Below are positions 32,209-40,292 of a stretch of DNA of 64,000 nt, piece after piece. The stretch is from the NCBI RefSeq assembly GCF_004745945.1, contig NZ_SRLE01000004.1, positions 1 to 64,000 on the forward strand, given 5' to 3'. The translations under genes were made by a program, and so were the position numbers. Each line of letters begins with the position of its first letter. The first letter of the stretch is position 1. The notes beneath the pieces were generated by a model that saw nothing but the letters and a program-made list of their open reading frames with translations, had not been told where the DNA came from and searched no databases. This DNA is from Mangrovimicrobium sediminis. Lineage in GTDB: Bacteria; Pseudomonadota; Gammaproteobacteria; Pseudomonadales; Halieaceae.

Positions 32209-32978
32209 TGGCCAGCGGTGACGAGGGCAACCCGGACCTGACCCCGCGCGCGGACTGCCTGTCCTGTCGCTACAGCGAAACCCTGCTGCCGCAGGGCCGC
32301 TGTGCGCCGGGGGATTCCTGCGTGGTGGTCGACAGCGGCCGGCAGATCGACCGCTTCCTGCGCGCCAACCCGGAACTCGCCCCGCGCTACATGCGCGATG
32401 CGTTCTGGGAGCGCCGCGCCATCGCCGCCCGCTACCTGCCCACCGAGTTGCTCGACGAGCTGATCGACGACGAGGACGAAGCGGTGCGCCGCGCCGTCGC
32501 CTACCGCCTGCCGCGCGAACGCCTCGGCGAGATGCTCGAGGACGAGGATCGCGAAGTGCGCATCACCGTCGCCGATCGCCTGCCGGCAGAGCAACTCGAG
32601 CGCATGGCCGACGACCCGGACTACCTGGTGCGCGCCTACGTCGTACAGCGCGTGCCGGTGGGCCGGTTGTTCCGCTTCATGCGCGATGAGGACCGCCAGG
32701 TGCGCAAGTTGGTCGCGCGGCGCCTGCCGGTGGAAACCCTGGACATGATGATCTGCGACCCGGAACCGGAGATCCGGCGCATCGTCGCCGGTCGCCTGGA
32801 TGGGGACTGTGTGCTGCCGCTACTCGAGGACGATGACTGGACCGTACGCCTGGCGGCGGTGGAAAACGCGCCGCTGGGCCGCCTGCGTGCACTGGTCAAC
32901 GACAGCGACCCGGAGGTGCGCGAGGCGGTACAGCGGCGCTTCGCGGAACAGGACAGTATCGCTACGCGCTCGCCCTGA
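32208..32978 (+). CDS. LRV, leucine-rich-repeat-variant Fe-S protein
   Basis: A 256-aa homologue of the A. vinelandii LRV protein. The N-terminus has a 4Fe-4S motif, CLSC then CAPGDSC (about residues 16-40). At least seven repeats of about 24 residues follow, with the pattern (D/E)D(E/D)xxVRxxVAxRLPxExLxxM. The fold of the family is a right-handed superhelix. Its role in nitrogen fixation is unknown. I chose ATG 32208; a GTG one codon earlier is possible. It is the last gene of the nifHDK transcript, and its end overlaps the convergent ankyrin gene by 17 bp. Confidence 0.92.
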   Translation: MASGDEGNPDLTPRADCLSCRYSETLLPQGRCAPGDSCVVVDSGRQIDRFLRANPELAPRYMRDAFWERRAIAARYLPTELLDELIDDEDEAVRRAVAYRLPRERLGEMLEDEDREVRITVADRLPAEQLERMADDPDYLVRAYVVQRVPVGRLFRFMRDEDRQVRKLVARRLPVETLDMMICDPEPEIRRIVAGRLDGDCVLPLLEDDDWTVRLAAVENAPLGRLRALVNDSDPEVREAVQRRFAEQDSIATRSP

Positions 32979-33402
32979 GCAGGCGCAGGCACTCGATATT
33001 GCTGGCCAGGTCCAGCGCGCTGAAATCGTCCAGCGAGCGGCGGCCTGTGTCCGCACCGCGTTCCAGGAAGTACTTCACCCACTGGGTCTTGCCCGCCGAG
33101 GCCGCGTACATCAGCGCGGTGGCGCCGTTGTCGTTCTGGTTGTCGATATCCGTGCCGGCGGCCAGCAGGGCGTCGGCCAGTTCCACATTGTTTGAAACCA
33201 CGCAGGCCCACAGCGCGTCGGTGCCGTCCATGTTGCGGTGCGCGTGGTCGGCGCCGGCGCCCAGCAATTCCAGTGCTATCGCGGTTGCGCCGTGGCGGCA
33301 GGCGAGCATCAGCGCGGTGTCGGCGTACTTGCCCGGCGCGTCAATCACCGCGGGGTCAAAGCCGTTGTCGCGCATCCAGGCGCGTGTGTTGTCGGACAAC
33401 AT
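32962..33402 (-). CDS. Ankyrin-repeat protein
   Basis: A 146-aa protein with three to four ankyrin repeats: ADTALMLACRHGATAIALELLGAGAD, DALWACVVSNNVELADALLAAGTD, GATALMYAASAGKTQWVKYFLERGAD. It starts MLSDNTRAWM at ATG 33402 after GAGGGAG. It should act as an adaptor. Position between lrv and hemerythrin suggests a nif role, but I see no sigma-54 box directly upstream. Confidence 0.85.
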   Translation of the reverse strand: MLSDNTRAWMRDNGFDPAVIDAPGKYADTALMLACRHGATAIALELLGAGADHAHRNMDGTDALWACVVSNNVELADALLAAGTDIDNQNDNGATALMYAASAGKTQWVKYFLERGADTGRRSLDDFSALDLASNIECLRLLRASA

Positions 33403-33614
33403 ACATCGAATCTCCCTCGATTGTGCCGCGCGCTGTCGGGCGCGTGCGCCAAGCGATTGATTACATGACAGAAAATTTTGGGCGTCGCGAGTTGCCGTTG
33501 GTACGGATCTGGCAATACCCACAGTGCCAGCCTTCGCCGGTGTCGCCACAGCCTTAGTGCCGGCCCGCGCGGGGCGCCATTTGTTCCACTTCACCGACGT
33601 CACGGAGACATGTC

Positions 33615-33812
33615 ATGGCTGAATACACCCTGCAGAAACTCGATACCGAAGCTGCCCAGTACACGGTGCACAACCTCAATTGCGCCGAGTTGGCCAGCCA
33701 GGAGCCCGGTCGCTATCTCGGTTCCTACGGCAATCCGCAAGCGGCCTACGCCAAGGCGGTCGGGATGTTCAGCGACGTCAGTTGCTGCCCGCAGTGCATC
33801 GCCGCCAGCTAG
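33615..33812 (+). CDS. Small Cys-containing hypothetical protein
   Basis: A 65-aa protein, MAEYTLQKLDTEAAQYTV..., with one central Cys (NLNCAEL) and a C-terminal CCPQC cluster. It could bind metal or a cluster. It is alone on its strand between the ankyrin and hemerythrin genes and overlaps the latter by 4 bp, tail to tail. A weak GG-N10-GC box lies at 33499-33514. Confidence 0.7.
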   Translation: MAEYTLQKLDTEAAQYTVHNLNCAELASQEPGRYLGSYGNPQAAYAKAVGMFSDVSCCPQCIAAS

Positions 33813-34267
33813 TCCGCGGCATCCTCCTCTCCGGCAGCGCGCAGGCACAGGTCCGCCGCCAGCGCGCTGTCCATGGTGCGGGCGTGGTTGCCAAACCACT
33901 CCATCAGGTTGTCGCTGACCCAGGCCCGCGCCATTCCCCCGCGACCGGCTTCTGCCCGGTCGCAAAACCGCTGCATGTCGCCGAGGATGCGCTGGTGTTC
34001 CGCGCGATGCTCGCCCAGCAATTTGTGGTTGACCGCCTCCATGCGCGACTCCTCGCTCAGGAAGTGGGCCTGTGTGTGCTCGAATAATTCGTGCAGCGCG
34101 GGCGCCAGGGCTGCCCCCGGGGCCTGCGCCGCCAGCTGCGCCAGGGCGAGGAACTCGCGGTGGGTGTCGTCCATCTGCGGGTAGCCCAGGGCCAGGCCCG
34201 CATCGTCCAGGGCATCGCTGTGGGTCGCGCTTTCGCTGTGGGCTTGCGCCGGGGTGTCGCTTGGCAT
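33809..34267 (-). CDS. Hemerythrin-like protein
   Basis: A 152-aa four-helix protein with the di-iron histidine pattern of bacterial hemerythrins: MDDTHREFLAL, ELFEHTQAHFLSEE, LGEHRAEHQRIL and FGNHARTMD. It reversibly binds O2 and so may buffer oxygen near nitrogenase. It is the second gene after the Bfd-like gene, sharing a sigma-54-type promoter. Confidence 0.88.
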   Translation of the reverse strand: MPSDTPAQAHSESATHSDALDDAGLALGYPQMDDTHREFLALAQLAAQAPGAALAPALHELFEHTQAHFLSEESRMEAVNHKLLGEHRAEHQRILGDMQRFCDRAEAGRGGMARAWVSDNLMEWFGNHARTMDSALAADLCLRAAGEEDAAD

Positions 34268-34290
34268 CGTGTTTCTCCTGTTATTCAGGG

Positions 34291-34357
34291 CCCGTGATCC
34301 GGGGTCTGTGATCCCGGTCTGTGATTCTGGGTCTGTGATTCTGGGCCTGTGGTGAAA
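34291..34357. repeat. Short tandem repeats of about 14 bp
   Basis: Copies of TCTGTGATTCTGGG and degenerate versions (about four in all) between the hemerythrin and Bfd-like genes. Confidence 0.7.
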
Positions 34358-34366
34358 GGTCTGGCG

Positions 34367-34561
34367 TCAGGATACCGAGGGCTGCTCGGCGCGCCGGCTG
34401 GCCAGGGTTTCCTTCAGGCAGTCCTTGGCACAGGTGGCGCAGCGCCCGCACTCGGTGGCGACGCCGAGGTCGTGGCGCAGGTGTTTCATGCGTTCGGCAC
34501 CGCCGTCCACGGCTTCCACGATATGGCGTTCGGTGACGGCTCGACACAGGCAGACGTACAT
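34367..34561 (-). CDS. Bfd-like [2Fe-2S] protein
   Basis: A 64-aa bacterioferritin-associated-ferredoxin type protein. C4 and C6 (CLC) plus C38 and C41 (CGRC) fit the C-x-C ... C-x2-C cluster ligands. Bfd proteins reduce ferritin iron. A similar small Fe-S gene lies near lrv in A. vinelandii. It has a sigma-54-type promoter about 53 bp upstream. Confidence 0.85.
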   Translation of the reverse strand: MYVCLCRAVTERHIVEAVDGGAERMKHLRHDLGVATECGRCATCAKDCLKETLASRRAEQPSVS

Positions 34562-34612
34562 CGCTGGGCTCCCTCGCTGCAGTTAGGAAACATTCGCATT
34601 TGCGTGGGTAAC

Positions 34613-34628
34613 TGCAAACTCCGGGCCG
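34613..34628 (-). promoter_or_regulatory. Sigma-54 promoter of the bfd/hemerythrin genes
   Basis: On the minus strand CGGCCCGGAGTTTGCA has GG-N10-GC and TTGCA at -12. The NifA sites at 34705 and 34750 are about 80-125 bp upstream. Confidence 0.7.
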
Positions 34629-34704
34629 GGTTGTCCAGGTCTTGAAGACTGGCCGATAAATCAAGGGTTTAGGCCGCTTCTGCCGGAATGGACGTCGGTT
34701 TGTT

Positions 34705-34765
34705 TGTCGCGATTGCGACAGGAAACAGCGCATCGAAGCGGGGGCAGGGTGTCGCATCCCCGACA
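34705..34765. promoter_or_regulatory. Two NifA sites between the bfd and LRR genes
   Basis: 34705-34720 (TGTCGCGATTGCGACA) and 34750-34765 (TGTCGCATCCCCGACA) are perfect TGT-N10-ACA sites with TGTCG/CGACA arms. They serve two divergent sigma-54 promoters. Confidence 0.85.
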
Positions 34766-34805
34766 CTGCACGACACAAGTGCTTGAATCTGCGCAGGTTC
34801 GCAGC

Positions 34806-34821
34806 TGGCGCGCTTTTTGCC
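34806..34821 (+). promoter_or_regulatory. Sigma-54 promoter of the LRR gene
   Basis: TGGCGCGCTTTTTGCC has GG-N10-GC and near-perfect -24 and -12 parts, 40 bp before the ATG at 34860. Confidence 0.85.
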
Positions 34822-34859
34822 ATATCTTCCGGGTATGGTTTTTCCTGGAGATCACCGGC

Positions 34860-35414
34860 ATGAAAGTGGAAGACATCCCCTTTGCAGACGAGGCCTTTCG
34901 CGCCGCCGTCCTCGCCAGCGGCGAGACCGAGGCGGAAGCGGTGCGCGTGGTGCGCGCTCGCAAGCAGAAGATCAGCAGCGCTCGCGGTATCGAGCACCTG
35001 CCCAATCTCGAGGTCCTCGACCTGACCCGCAACCGCCTGACGGAACTGGACCTCAGTGGCAACCCGAAGCTGAAGCAGCTGTTCCTGGGCAACAACCAGC
35101 TCGAGTCGCTGGACCTGACCGGGCTGTCGCAACTCGAGGGCCTGGAGATTTTCATGAACGAGCTGGAATCCCTGGATCTGACCGCTAACGCCAGGCTGGA
35201 GATTCTCTACGCCAATGGCAACGAGTTCGACGAGGTAGATCTTTCTGCCAACCCGGCACTGTGCGAAGTGCAGCTGAACGACAATCGCCTGCAGCGCATC
35301 ACGCTGCCCGAAGGCGATACGCTGGAAAGCCTGTGCGCCAGCAACAACCGCCTCTCGGAACAAGCCGTGGCGGCGCTGCGCAGCGCGCTCTCGGGCTGCA
35401 GCGTCAGATTGTAG
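34860..35414 (+). CDS. Leucine-rich-repeat protein
   Basis: A 184-aa protein with five to six repeats of about 21-23 residues: NLEVLDLTRNRLTELDLSGN, KLKQLFLGNNQLESLDLTG, ARLEILYANGNEFDEVDLSAN and so on. There is no signal peptide, so it is cytoplasmic. Start at ATG 34860 after CTGGAGA. A sigma-54 promoter with two NifA sites shows it belongs to the nif regulon. It has a single-gene transcript, closed by a strong hairpin. Function unknown. Confidence 0.88.
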   Translation: MKVEDIPFADEAFRAAVLASGETEAEAVRVVRARKQKISSARGIEHLPNLEVLDLTRNRLTELDLSGNPKLKQLFLGNNQLESLDLTGLSQLEGLEIFMNELESLDLTANARLEILYANGNEFDEVDLSANPALCEVQLNDNRLQRITLPEGDTLESLCASNNRLSEQAVAALRSALSGCSVRL

Positions 35415-35433
35415 GCGGGGCATTCGACGCGCG

Positions 35434-35459
35434 GCCGCGGGTTTTGCGCAGCCCGCGGC
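35434..35459 (+). terminator. Hairpin after the LRR gene
   Basis: Perfect 8-bp stem GCCGCGGG / CCCGCGGC with a 10-base loop, 20 bp after the stop. No T-run, but very GC-rich. It marks the likely end of the left nif block. Confidence 0.6.
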
Positions 35460-35474
35460 AAGTGGTGGATAATT

Positions 35475-35493
35475 CCGGTTGAACTGCAACCGG
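35475..35493 (+). other. Small hairpin just before eutB
   Basis: CCGGTTG-AACTG-CAACCGG ends 14 bp before the eutB ATG. It could affect ribosome access or be a small operator. Confidence 0.4.
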
Positions 35494-35507
35494 GGCCAGC
35501 GCCACGC

Positions 35508-36902
35508 ATGCCTTTCCACAGCCTGATCGGCAGTCACAGCTACCGCTTTGACGACCTGCGCACTCTGTTGGCCAAGGCCACCCCGGCGCGCTCCGGCGAT
35601 TACCTCGCGGGTATCGGTGCCGCAAGTAACGAGGAACGGGTCGCCGCCCAGTGGGCGCTGGCGGAGGTGCCGCTGGCGCACTTTCTCCAGGAGGCCGTGA
35701 TTCCCTACGAGGAGGACGAGGTCACCCGTCTGATCCTCGACAGCCACGACCGTGAGGCCTTTGCACCGGTCGCGCACTTCACCGTCGGCGAGTTGCGTAA
35801 CTGGCTGCTGGCCAGCGCCGACAGCGCCGCGCTGGCGGCACTGCGGCCCGGGCTCACCCCGGAGATGGCCGCGGCGGTGAGCAAGCTGATGCGCGTGCAG
35901 GACCTGATCAGCGTGGCGCGCAAGTGTCGCGTGACGACCGCCTTTCGCAACCGCATCGGCCTGCCCGGACGGTTTTCCACGCGCCTGCAGCCGAATCATC
36001 CCACCGACGATGTCGCCGGTATCGCTGCATCCATTATCGACGGGTTGCTCTACGGCAGCGGCGACGCGGTGATCGGCATCAACCCGGCCAGCGACAACGT
36101 GCAGGCGGTGATCCGGCTCAACCACTTGCTCGAGGACGTCATCCGGCGCTTTTCCATTCCCACCCAGGGCTGTGTGCTGACCCATGTCAGCACCACCCTC
36201 GAGGCGATCGCGCGCGGCGCGCCGGTGGACCTGTGCTTCCAGTCCATCGCCGGCACCCAGGCGGCGAACACCGGCTTCGGTATCGACCTCGCGTTGCTGC
36301 GCGAGGCACAGCAGGCCACCGCGGCGCTCGGTCGCGGCACGCTCGGCAACAACGTCATGTATTTTGAGACCGGGCAGGGCAGTGCGCTGTCCGCCGGCGC
36401 CCACCACGGGGTGGACCAGCAGACCCTGGAGGCGCGCGCCTACGCCGTGGCACGCGCCTTCGAGCCGCTGCTGGTCAACACCGTGGTCGGGTTTATCGGG
36501 CCGGAGTACCTGTACGACGGCAAACAGATTGCGCGGGCCGCGCTGGAGGATCACTTCTGCGGCAAGCTGCTCGGCCTGCCCATGGGCTGCGACATCTGCT
36601 ACACCAACCATGCCGAGGCCGACCAGGACGACATGGACGCGCTGCTCACCCAGTTCGCCGTGGCCGGCGGCAGTTTCATCATGGGCGTGCCGGGGGCGGA
36701 CGACATCATGCTCAACTACCAGTCCACTTCGTTCCACGACGCACTCTACATACGCGAGGTGCTCGGCCTGCGTCCGGCGCCGGAGTTCGAGCGCTGGCTG
36801 CTGGAGCAGGGTATCTTCGACGACAGTGGTCGCCTGGTCACCGGCGAGTCGCCGCCGCCGGCCCTGGCGGCGCAACTGAAGCTGACCGGGGGCACCGCGT
36901 GA
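35508..36902 (+). CDS. eutB: Ethanolamine ammonia-lyase large subunit
   Basis: A 464-aa subunit of the B12-dependent enzyme that splits ethanolamine into acetaldehyde and ammonia. Seen: RFSTRLQPNHPTDDVAGIAASIIDGLLYGSGDAVIGINPASD, FQSIAGTQAANTGFG, MYFETGQGSALSAGAHHGVDQQTLEAR and LPMGCDICYTNHAEADQDD, all typical of EutB. eutC overlaps its end. There is no eutA reactivase, permease or microcompartment gene nearby. Breakdown would yield ammonium, which is relevant in a nitrogen-fixing cell. Confidence 0.96.
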   Translation: MPFHSLIGSHSYRFDDLRTLLAKATPARSGDYLAGIGAASNEERVAAQWALAEVPLAHFLQEAVIPYEEDEVTRLILDSHDREAFAPVAHFTVGELRNWLLASADSAALAALRPGLTPEMAAAVSKLMRVQDLISVARKCRVTTAFRNRIGLPGRFSTRLQPNHPTDDVAGIAASIIDGLLYGSGDAVIGINPASDNVQAVIRLNHLLEDVIRRFSIPTQGCVLTHVSTTLEAIARGAPVDLCFQSIAGTQAANTGFGIDLALLREAQQATAALGRGTLGNNVMYFETGQGSALSAGAHHGVDQQTLEARAYAVARAFEPLLVNTVVGFIGPEYLYDGKQIARAALEDHFCGKLLGLPMGCDICYTNHAEADQDDMDALLTQFAVAGGSFIMGVPGADDIMLNYQSTSFHDALYIREVLGLRPAPEFERWLLEQGIFDDSGRLVTGESPPPALAAQLKLTGGTA

Positions 36903-37705
36903 GCGATATCACCCGCAATCGCTGGGACAGCCTGCGCCAGTACACCCCCGCACGCATTGCCACCGGGCGCGTCGGCCACGCCCAGCCGACCCGGGCGCAA
37001 CTGCAGTTCCAGCTGGACCATGCCCGCGCCCGCGATGCCGTGTGGCACCCGCTGGACAGTGCGCAACTCGCCGAGCGCCTGCTCAAGCTCGGCCCGCCCG
37101 TGCTGCGGGTAAACAGCGAGGTCAGTGACCGTGCCCAGTACCTGCAGCGCCCGGACCTCGGCCGCCGCCTGGCCAGGGCCGATCGCAGTCGCCTGGAGAG
37201 TGCCGTGGGTGCGGCGGGCGCGGCGGATGTCGCCATCGCCGTGGTTGATGGCCTGTCGTCCATCGCCGTGGAAACCCACGCGGCACCGCTGCTCGAACGC
37301 CTGCTACCCGCGCTGCGCGACAATGGGCTGAAGCTGGCGCCGCTATCGATTGTCGCCCAGGGCAGGGTGGCGATCGGCGACGAGATCGGCGAAGCCCTGG
37401 GCGCACGCCTGAGCCTGGTACTGATCGGCGAACGCCCCGGCCTCAGTTCGCCGGACAGCCTCGGCCTGTACCTGACCTTCGGCCCGCGCCGCGGGCGCGT
37501 GGACGCGGAGCGCAACTGCGTATCGAACATCCGGCCACCACACGGACTGGACTACGAGCGGGCGGTGGAGACCTGCCTGTACCTGTGTCGCAACGCGCTG
37601 CAGCGCAGGCTGAGCGGGGTGCAACTCAAGGATGATTCGGTGGTGGTAGACAGCCCGCGGACCCAGCGTGTCCCGTTCTTTCGTGATACCCGGGGGCGCG
37701 GTTGA
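36899..37705 (+). CDS. eutC: Ethanolamine ammonia-lyase small subunit
   Basis: A 268-aa EutC. Seen: TPARIATGRVGHAQPTRAQLQFQLDHARARDAV, VVDGLSSIAVETHAAPLL, LIGERPGLSSPDSLGLYLTFGP and ERNCVSNIRPPHGL. GTG start overlapping the end of eutB, so translation is coupled. The two subunits form the active enzyme. Confidence 0.96.
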   Translation: MSDITRNRWDSLRQYTPARIATGRVGHAQPTRAQLQFQLDHARARDAVWHPLDSAQLAERLLKLGPPVLRVNSEVSDRAQYLQRPDLGRRLARADRSRLESAVGAAGAADVAIAVVDGLSSIAVETHAAPLLERLLPALRDNGLKLAPLSIVAQGRVAIGDEIGEALGARLSLVLIGERPGLSSPDSLGLYLTFGPRRGRVDAERNCVSNIRPPHGLDYERAVETCLYLCRNALQRRLSGVQLKDDSVVVDSPRTQRVPFFRDTRGRG

Positions 37706-37753
37706 CGATGTCCCATAAAAAGGCTTTACTGTTCGTTTTTTTAGGGGGCTACC

Positions 37754-38347
37754 ATGAAGAAGCTGATTACCGGCCTGGTTGCAGGCTTGGGCTTTGCGCA
37801 GGTTGCATATGCGCAGAATCCGGCGTTTTCCACTATTCGCATCAGCTGGTCGGCGGGCGAGACAGCGGCCGTGCCGACCATGAGTGTGTACGCCCTGGCA
37901 CTGCTCACCGCGCTGGTCACACTGGTGGTGTATCGCCTCACCCGCAACCAGGGCAGCCTGCTGCGCATGCTCGCACCCGTCGCGGCGCTGGGCATCGGTG
38001 CCCTGGCCACAGTCGCTACCATGCTGCCCAACTCGGTAGTGGCCGGCGCGCCTTCCCAGCCGCCGGTGCTCTCCGGTGGGAACTGCAGTGGTACTGCAAC
38101 CTATACCGCTACCCCGGGCCTGGCCCCGCCGTGTTTCGTCAACACCTGCGGCCAGCCTGTCCAGGTCACTTACACCTTTATTGACGCGATGGACGAATTC
38201 GGCACCCCGATCACCGAGGGGAACTGCACCTTCAACTACTTCTGCCCCGGCGAGAGCGACAGGGCCACCGACGGTGCCAGCGTACCCAGTGATGGCGCGT
38301 CCTATGGCACAGCGTATTGCCAGGAGATGTTCGCGCCCGATTCATAG
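37754..38347 (+). CDS. Midcut-by-XrtH-type secreted protein (1)
   Basis: A 197-aa protein with an N-terminal signal peptide ending near AYAQ. The motif VPTMSVYALALL followed by a hydrophobic stretch and YRLTRNQ lies at about residues 39-63. This is the exosortase H sorting-like signal placed mid-protein instead of at the C-terminus. The C-terminal part is a Cys-rich beta-type domain (PPCFVNTCGQPVQVTYTF, GNCTFNYFCPG). A paralogue follows 219 bp downstream. The processing enzyme (XrtH) is not in the window. Surface or extracellular function is unknown. Confidence 0.75.
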   Translation: MKKLITGLVAGLGFAQVAYAQNPAFSTIRISWSAGETAAVPTMSVYALALLTALVTLVVYRLTRNQGSLLRMLAPVAALGIGALATVATMLPNSVVAGAPSQPPVLSGGNCSGTATYTATPGLAPPCFVNTCGQPVQVTYTFIDAMDEFGTPITEGNCTFNYFCPGESDRATDGASVPSDGASYGTAYCQEMFAPDS

Positions 38348-38566
38348 TGGGCGTGGTGACCGCGGCTGGCGCCTGCTTGCGCTGTCACCGTGGTCGCATC
38401 GGGCCTGTCTTCCACGCACATTCGCTGCAGCGCCAATCGATGCTTGTTTGCGCCTAAGCAGACCCGATCAATTAGCGAGCCCTGCGCGCCGCCTGATGCG
38501 GCCGTGGGGTGAAACTTGAATACCCGGTCACAGTGCCGGGAGCACACACAGGGGAGATTATCGACC

Positions 38567-39184
38567 ATGAGAAAATATCTGGCGGGTTCGTTTTTCGGGC
38601 TGGCGTTTGCGCAGTTGTGTCACGCGCAGCCGACGTCATTCTCGACGATTCGCATCAACTGGGCTGCGGCCGACGTCGAAGCCGTGCCGACCATGAGCAC
38701 CTACGCCATCGCGTTGCTGGCGGTTCTGGTCGCCCTGGTGGCGTTGCGCATGACGCGTCACAAGGGGGCGGTATTGCGCATGCTGGCGCCGCTGCTGGCG
38801 CTGGGTGTTGGCGCCGTGGCCACGACGGCTTCGCTGTATCCGAACCAGAGCGTCGCCGGTCTGGTCATGACGCCGCCCTCTGTCGAGACAGACGGCAACT
38901 GCAGCGGCTCCTCGACCTACACCGCGGTGGCGGACAGCGGACCACCGCCGTGCTTCGTCAACACCTGCGGCCAGCCGGTTGAAGTCACCTACACCTTTAT
39001 CGAGGGCGCGGACGGTTTCGGTACGCCGCTCACGCCGGGGACCTGCACCTTCCTGTACTACTGTGGAGATAACGGGGAGGGCGGTCCCTATGCCCTGGAC
39101 GGTTCCTCGGTCCCCAGCGATGGCGGGTCCTACGGGACGGCCTACTGCGAAGAAATCTTCGATGGCGGCGACAACCCGAGCTGA
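38567..39184 (+). CDS. Midcut-by-XrtH-type secreted protein (2)
   Basis: A 205-aa paralogue of the preceding protein. It has a signal peptide ending near CHAQ, the midcut motif VPTMSTYAIALL with a hydrophobic stretch and RMTRHK, and the same Cys-rich domain (PPCFVNTCGQPVEVTYTFIEG). The ATG at 38567 follows GGGGAG. The identical N-terminal layout FSTIRI(S/N)W shows a recent tandem duplication. Confidence 0.75.
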   Translation: MRKYLAGSFFGLAFAQLCHAQPTSFSTIRINWAAADVEAVPTMSTYAIALLAVLVALVALRMTRHKGAVLRMLAPLLALGVGAVATTASLYPNQSVAGLVMTPPSVETDGNCSGSSTYTAVADSGPPPCFVNTCGQPVEVTYTFIEGADGFGTPLTPGTCTFLYYCGDNGEGGPYALDGSSVPSDGGSYGTAYCEEIFDGGDNPS

Positions 39185-39320
39185 TCGCGCCCCTCGCCTG
39201 GTGTGGTGGAGTGGCCGGATTCGCGGCCGCTCCGCCACCCTCAAACCCGCCTCCCATCACGTAATACCGATGTGGCGTTGCGCCCGGTCGGTCAACGCGC
39301 ACCGTTAGACCCGTTCTCAC

Positions 39321-40121
39321 ATGATCGAAGCGACCTCCACGCCGCACATTGATTTTCTGGCCGTCACCGTCGGCGCGCTGGTGGTCTGCATGCTGCTGGA
39401 AATGCTCAGGCCCGCACGCGACCTGGCGCCCGCGCCGGCGCGCTGGGCCAACAACGCGCTGCTCGCCCTGCTCACTTACGGTGTACTGCACGTGGTGGGC
39501 ACCTGGCTCGGCATGCTGGCGCTGTACAACCTGCGGCCGTTGACCTGGCCCGGGTTGTCCAGCCTGCCGCTGTGGCTGGACCTGCCGCTGGCGTTTCTCG
39601 CCATCGAACTGTTGCGCTACGCGCTGCATGTGGCGATGCACAAGGTGCCCGTCCTGTGGCGCCTGCACGCGGTGCACCACGCCGATGATGCCGTGGATGT
39701 GAGTACAGCCTTCCGTCACCATCCCCTGGAGGGCCTGTTCATGACGGTGCCGATGACCGCCCTGTTCGTGCTGCTGGCCAGCGCGCCTGTTGTATTCCTT
39801 GTTTACCGCACCTGGGACCTGGTGAGCACCGTCCTGACGCACACCAACGTCGCGCTGCCCGCGCCGCTGGAGCGCTATCTGCGCTGGCTGGTCGTGACCC
39901 CGGCGTTCCACCGCACCCACCATTTCGCCGAGCGCCAGTACACGGATTCCAACTACAGCTCGTCGCTGCCCTGGTTCGACTACCTGTTCCGGACCTACCG
40001 CCCTACCTCGGATGCGCAACAGCGCGACGCCGCGCTCGGCCTCGACACTCACACGCGCAACGAGCAGCGGCTGGACGGCATGCTGCTGGCGCCCTTCGTC
40101 GAGCGTCGCTCAACCGGCTGA
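39321..40121 (+). CDS. Sterol desaturase/fatty acid hydroxylase family protein
   Basis: A 266-aa membrane di-iron enzyme of the fatty-acid-hydroxylase superfamily. The histidine boxes are HVAMH, HAVHH and HRTHHF, with a further FRHHP. About four hydrophobic helices surround them. It hydroxylates or desaturates a lipid, but the substrate cannot be told. The gene is single. Confidence 0.88.
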   Translation: MIEATSTPHIDFLAVTVGALVVCMLLEMLRPARDLAPAPARWANNALLALLTYGVLHVVGTWLGMLALYNLRPLTWPGLSSLPLWLDLPLAFLAIELLRYALHVAMHKVPVLWRLHAVHHADDAVDVSTAFRHHPLEGLFMTVPMTALFVLLASAPVVFLVYRTWDLVSTVLTHTNVALPAPLERYLRWLVVTPAFHRTHHFAERQYTDSNYSSSLPWFDYLFRTYRPTSDAQQRDAALGLDTHTRNEQRLDGMLLAPFVERRSTG

Positions 40122-40292
40122 GCAGGTCTGCTGTGGGACACGGGCCTGCGGAGCACTGGCCCGGGGCATGAACAGCCCGCGCCGGGCGCCCCGGTCCAGG
40201 CGTGGTGCAAGATTCACCCGCAGGTGGTGATGGACGCCTCTCCCGGACCTGCCCACGCCGTTGTATCCTGCCGTTATACTGGACCGAAAATC

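Noticed and set aside
33499-33514. GG-N10-GC box upstream of the 65-aa Cys protein
   Set aside because: The -12 part reads TGGC instead of TTGC and no TGT-N10-ACA site lies upstream, so it is not listed as a promoter.
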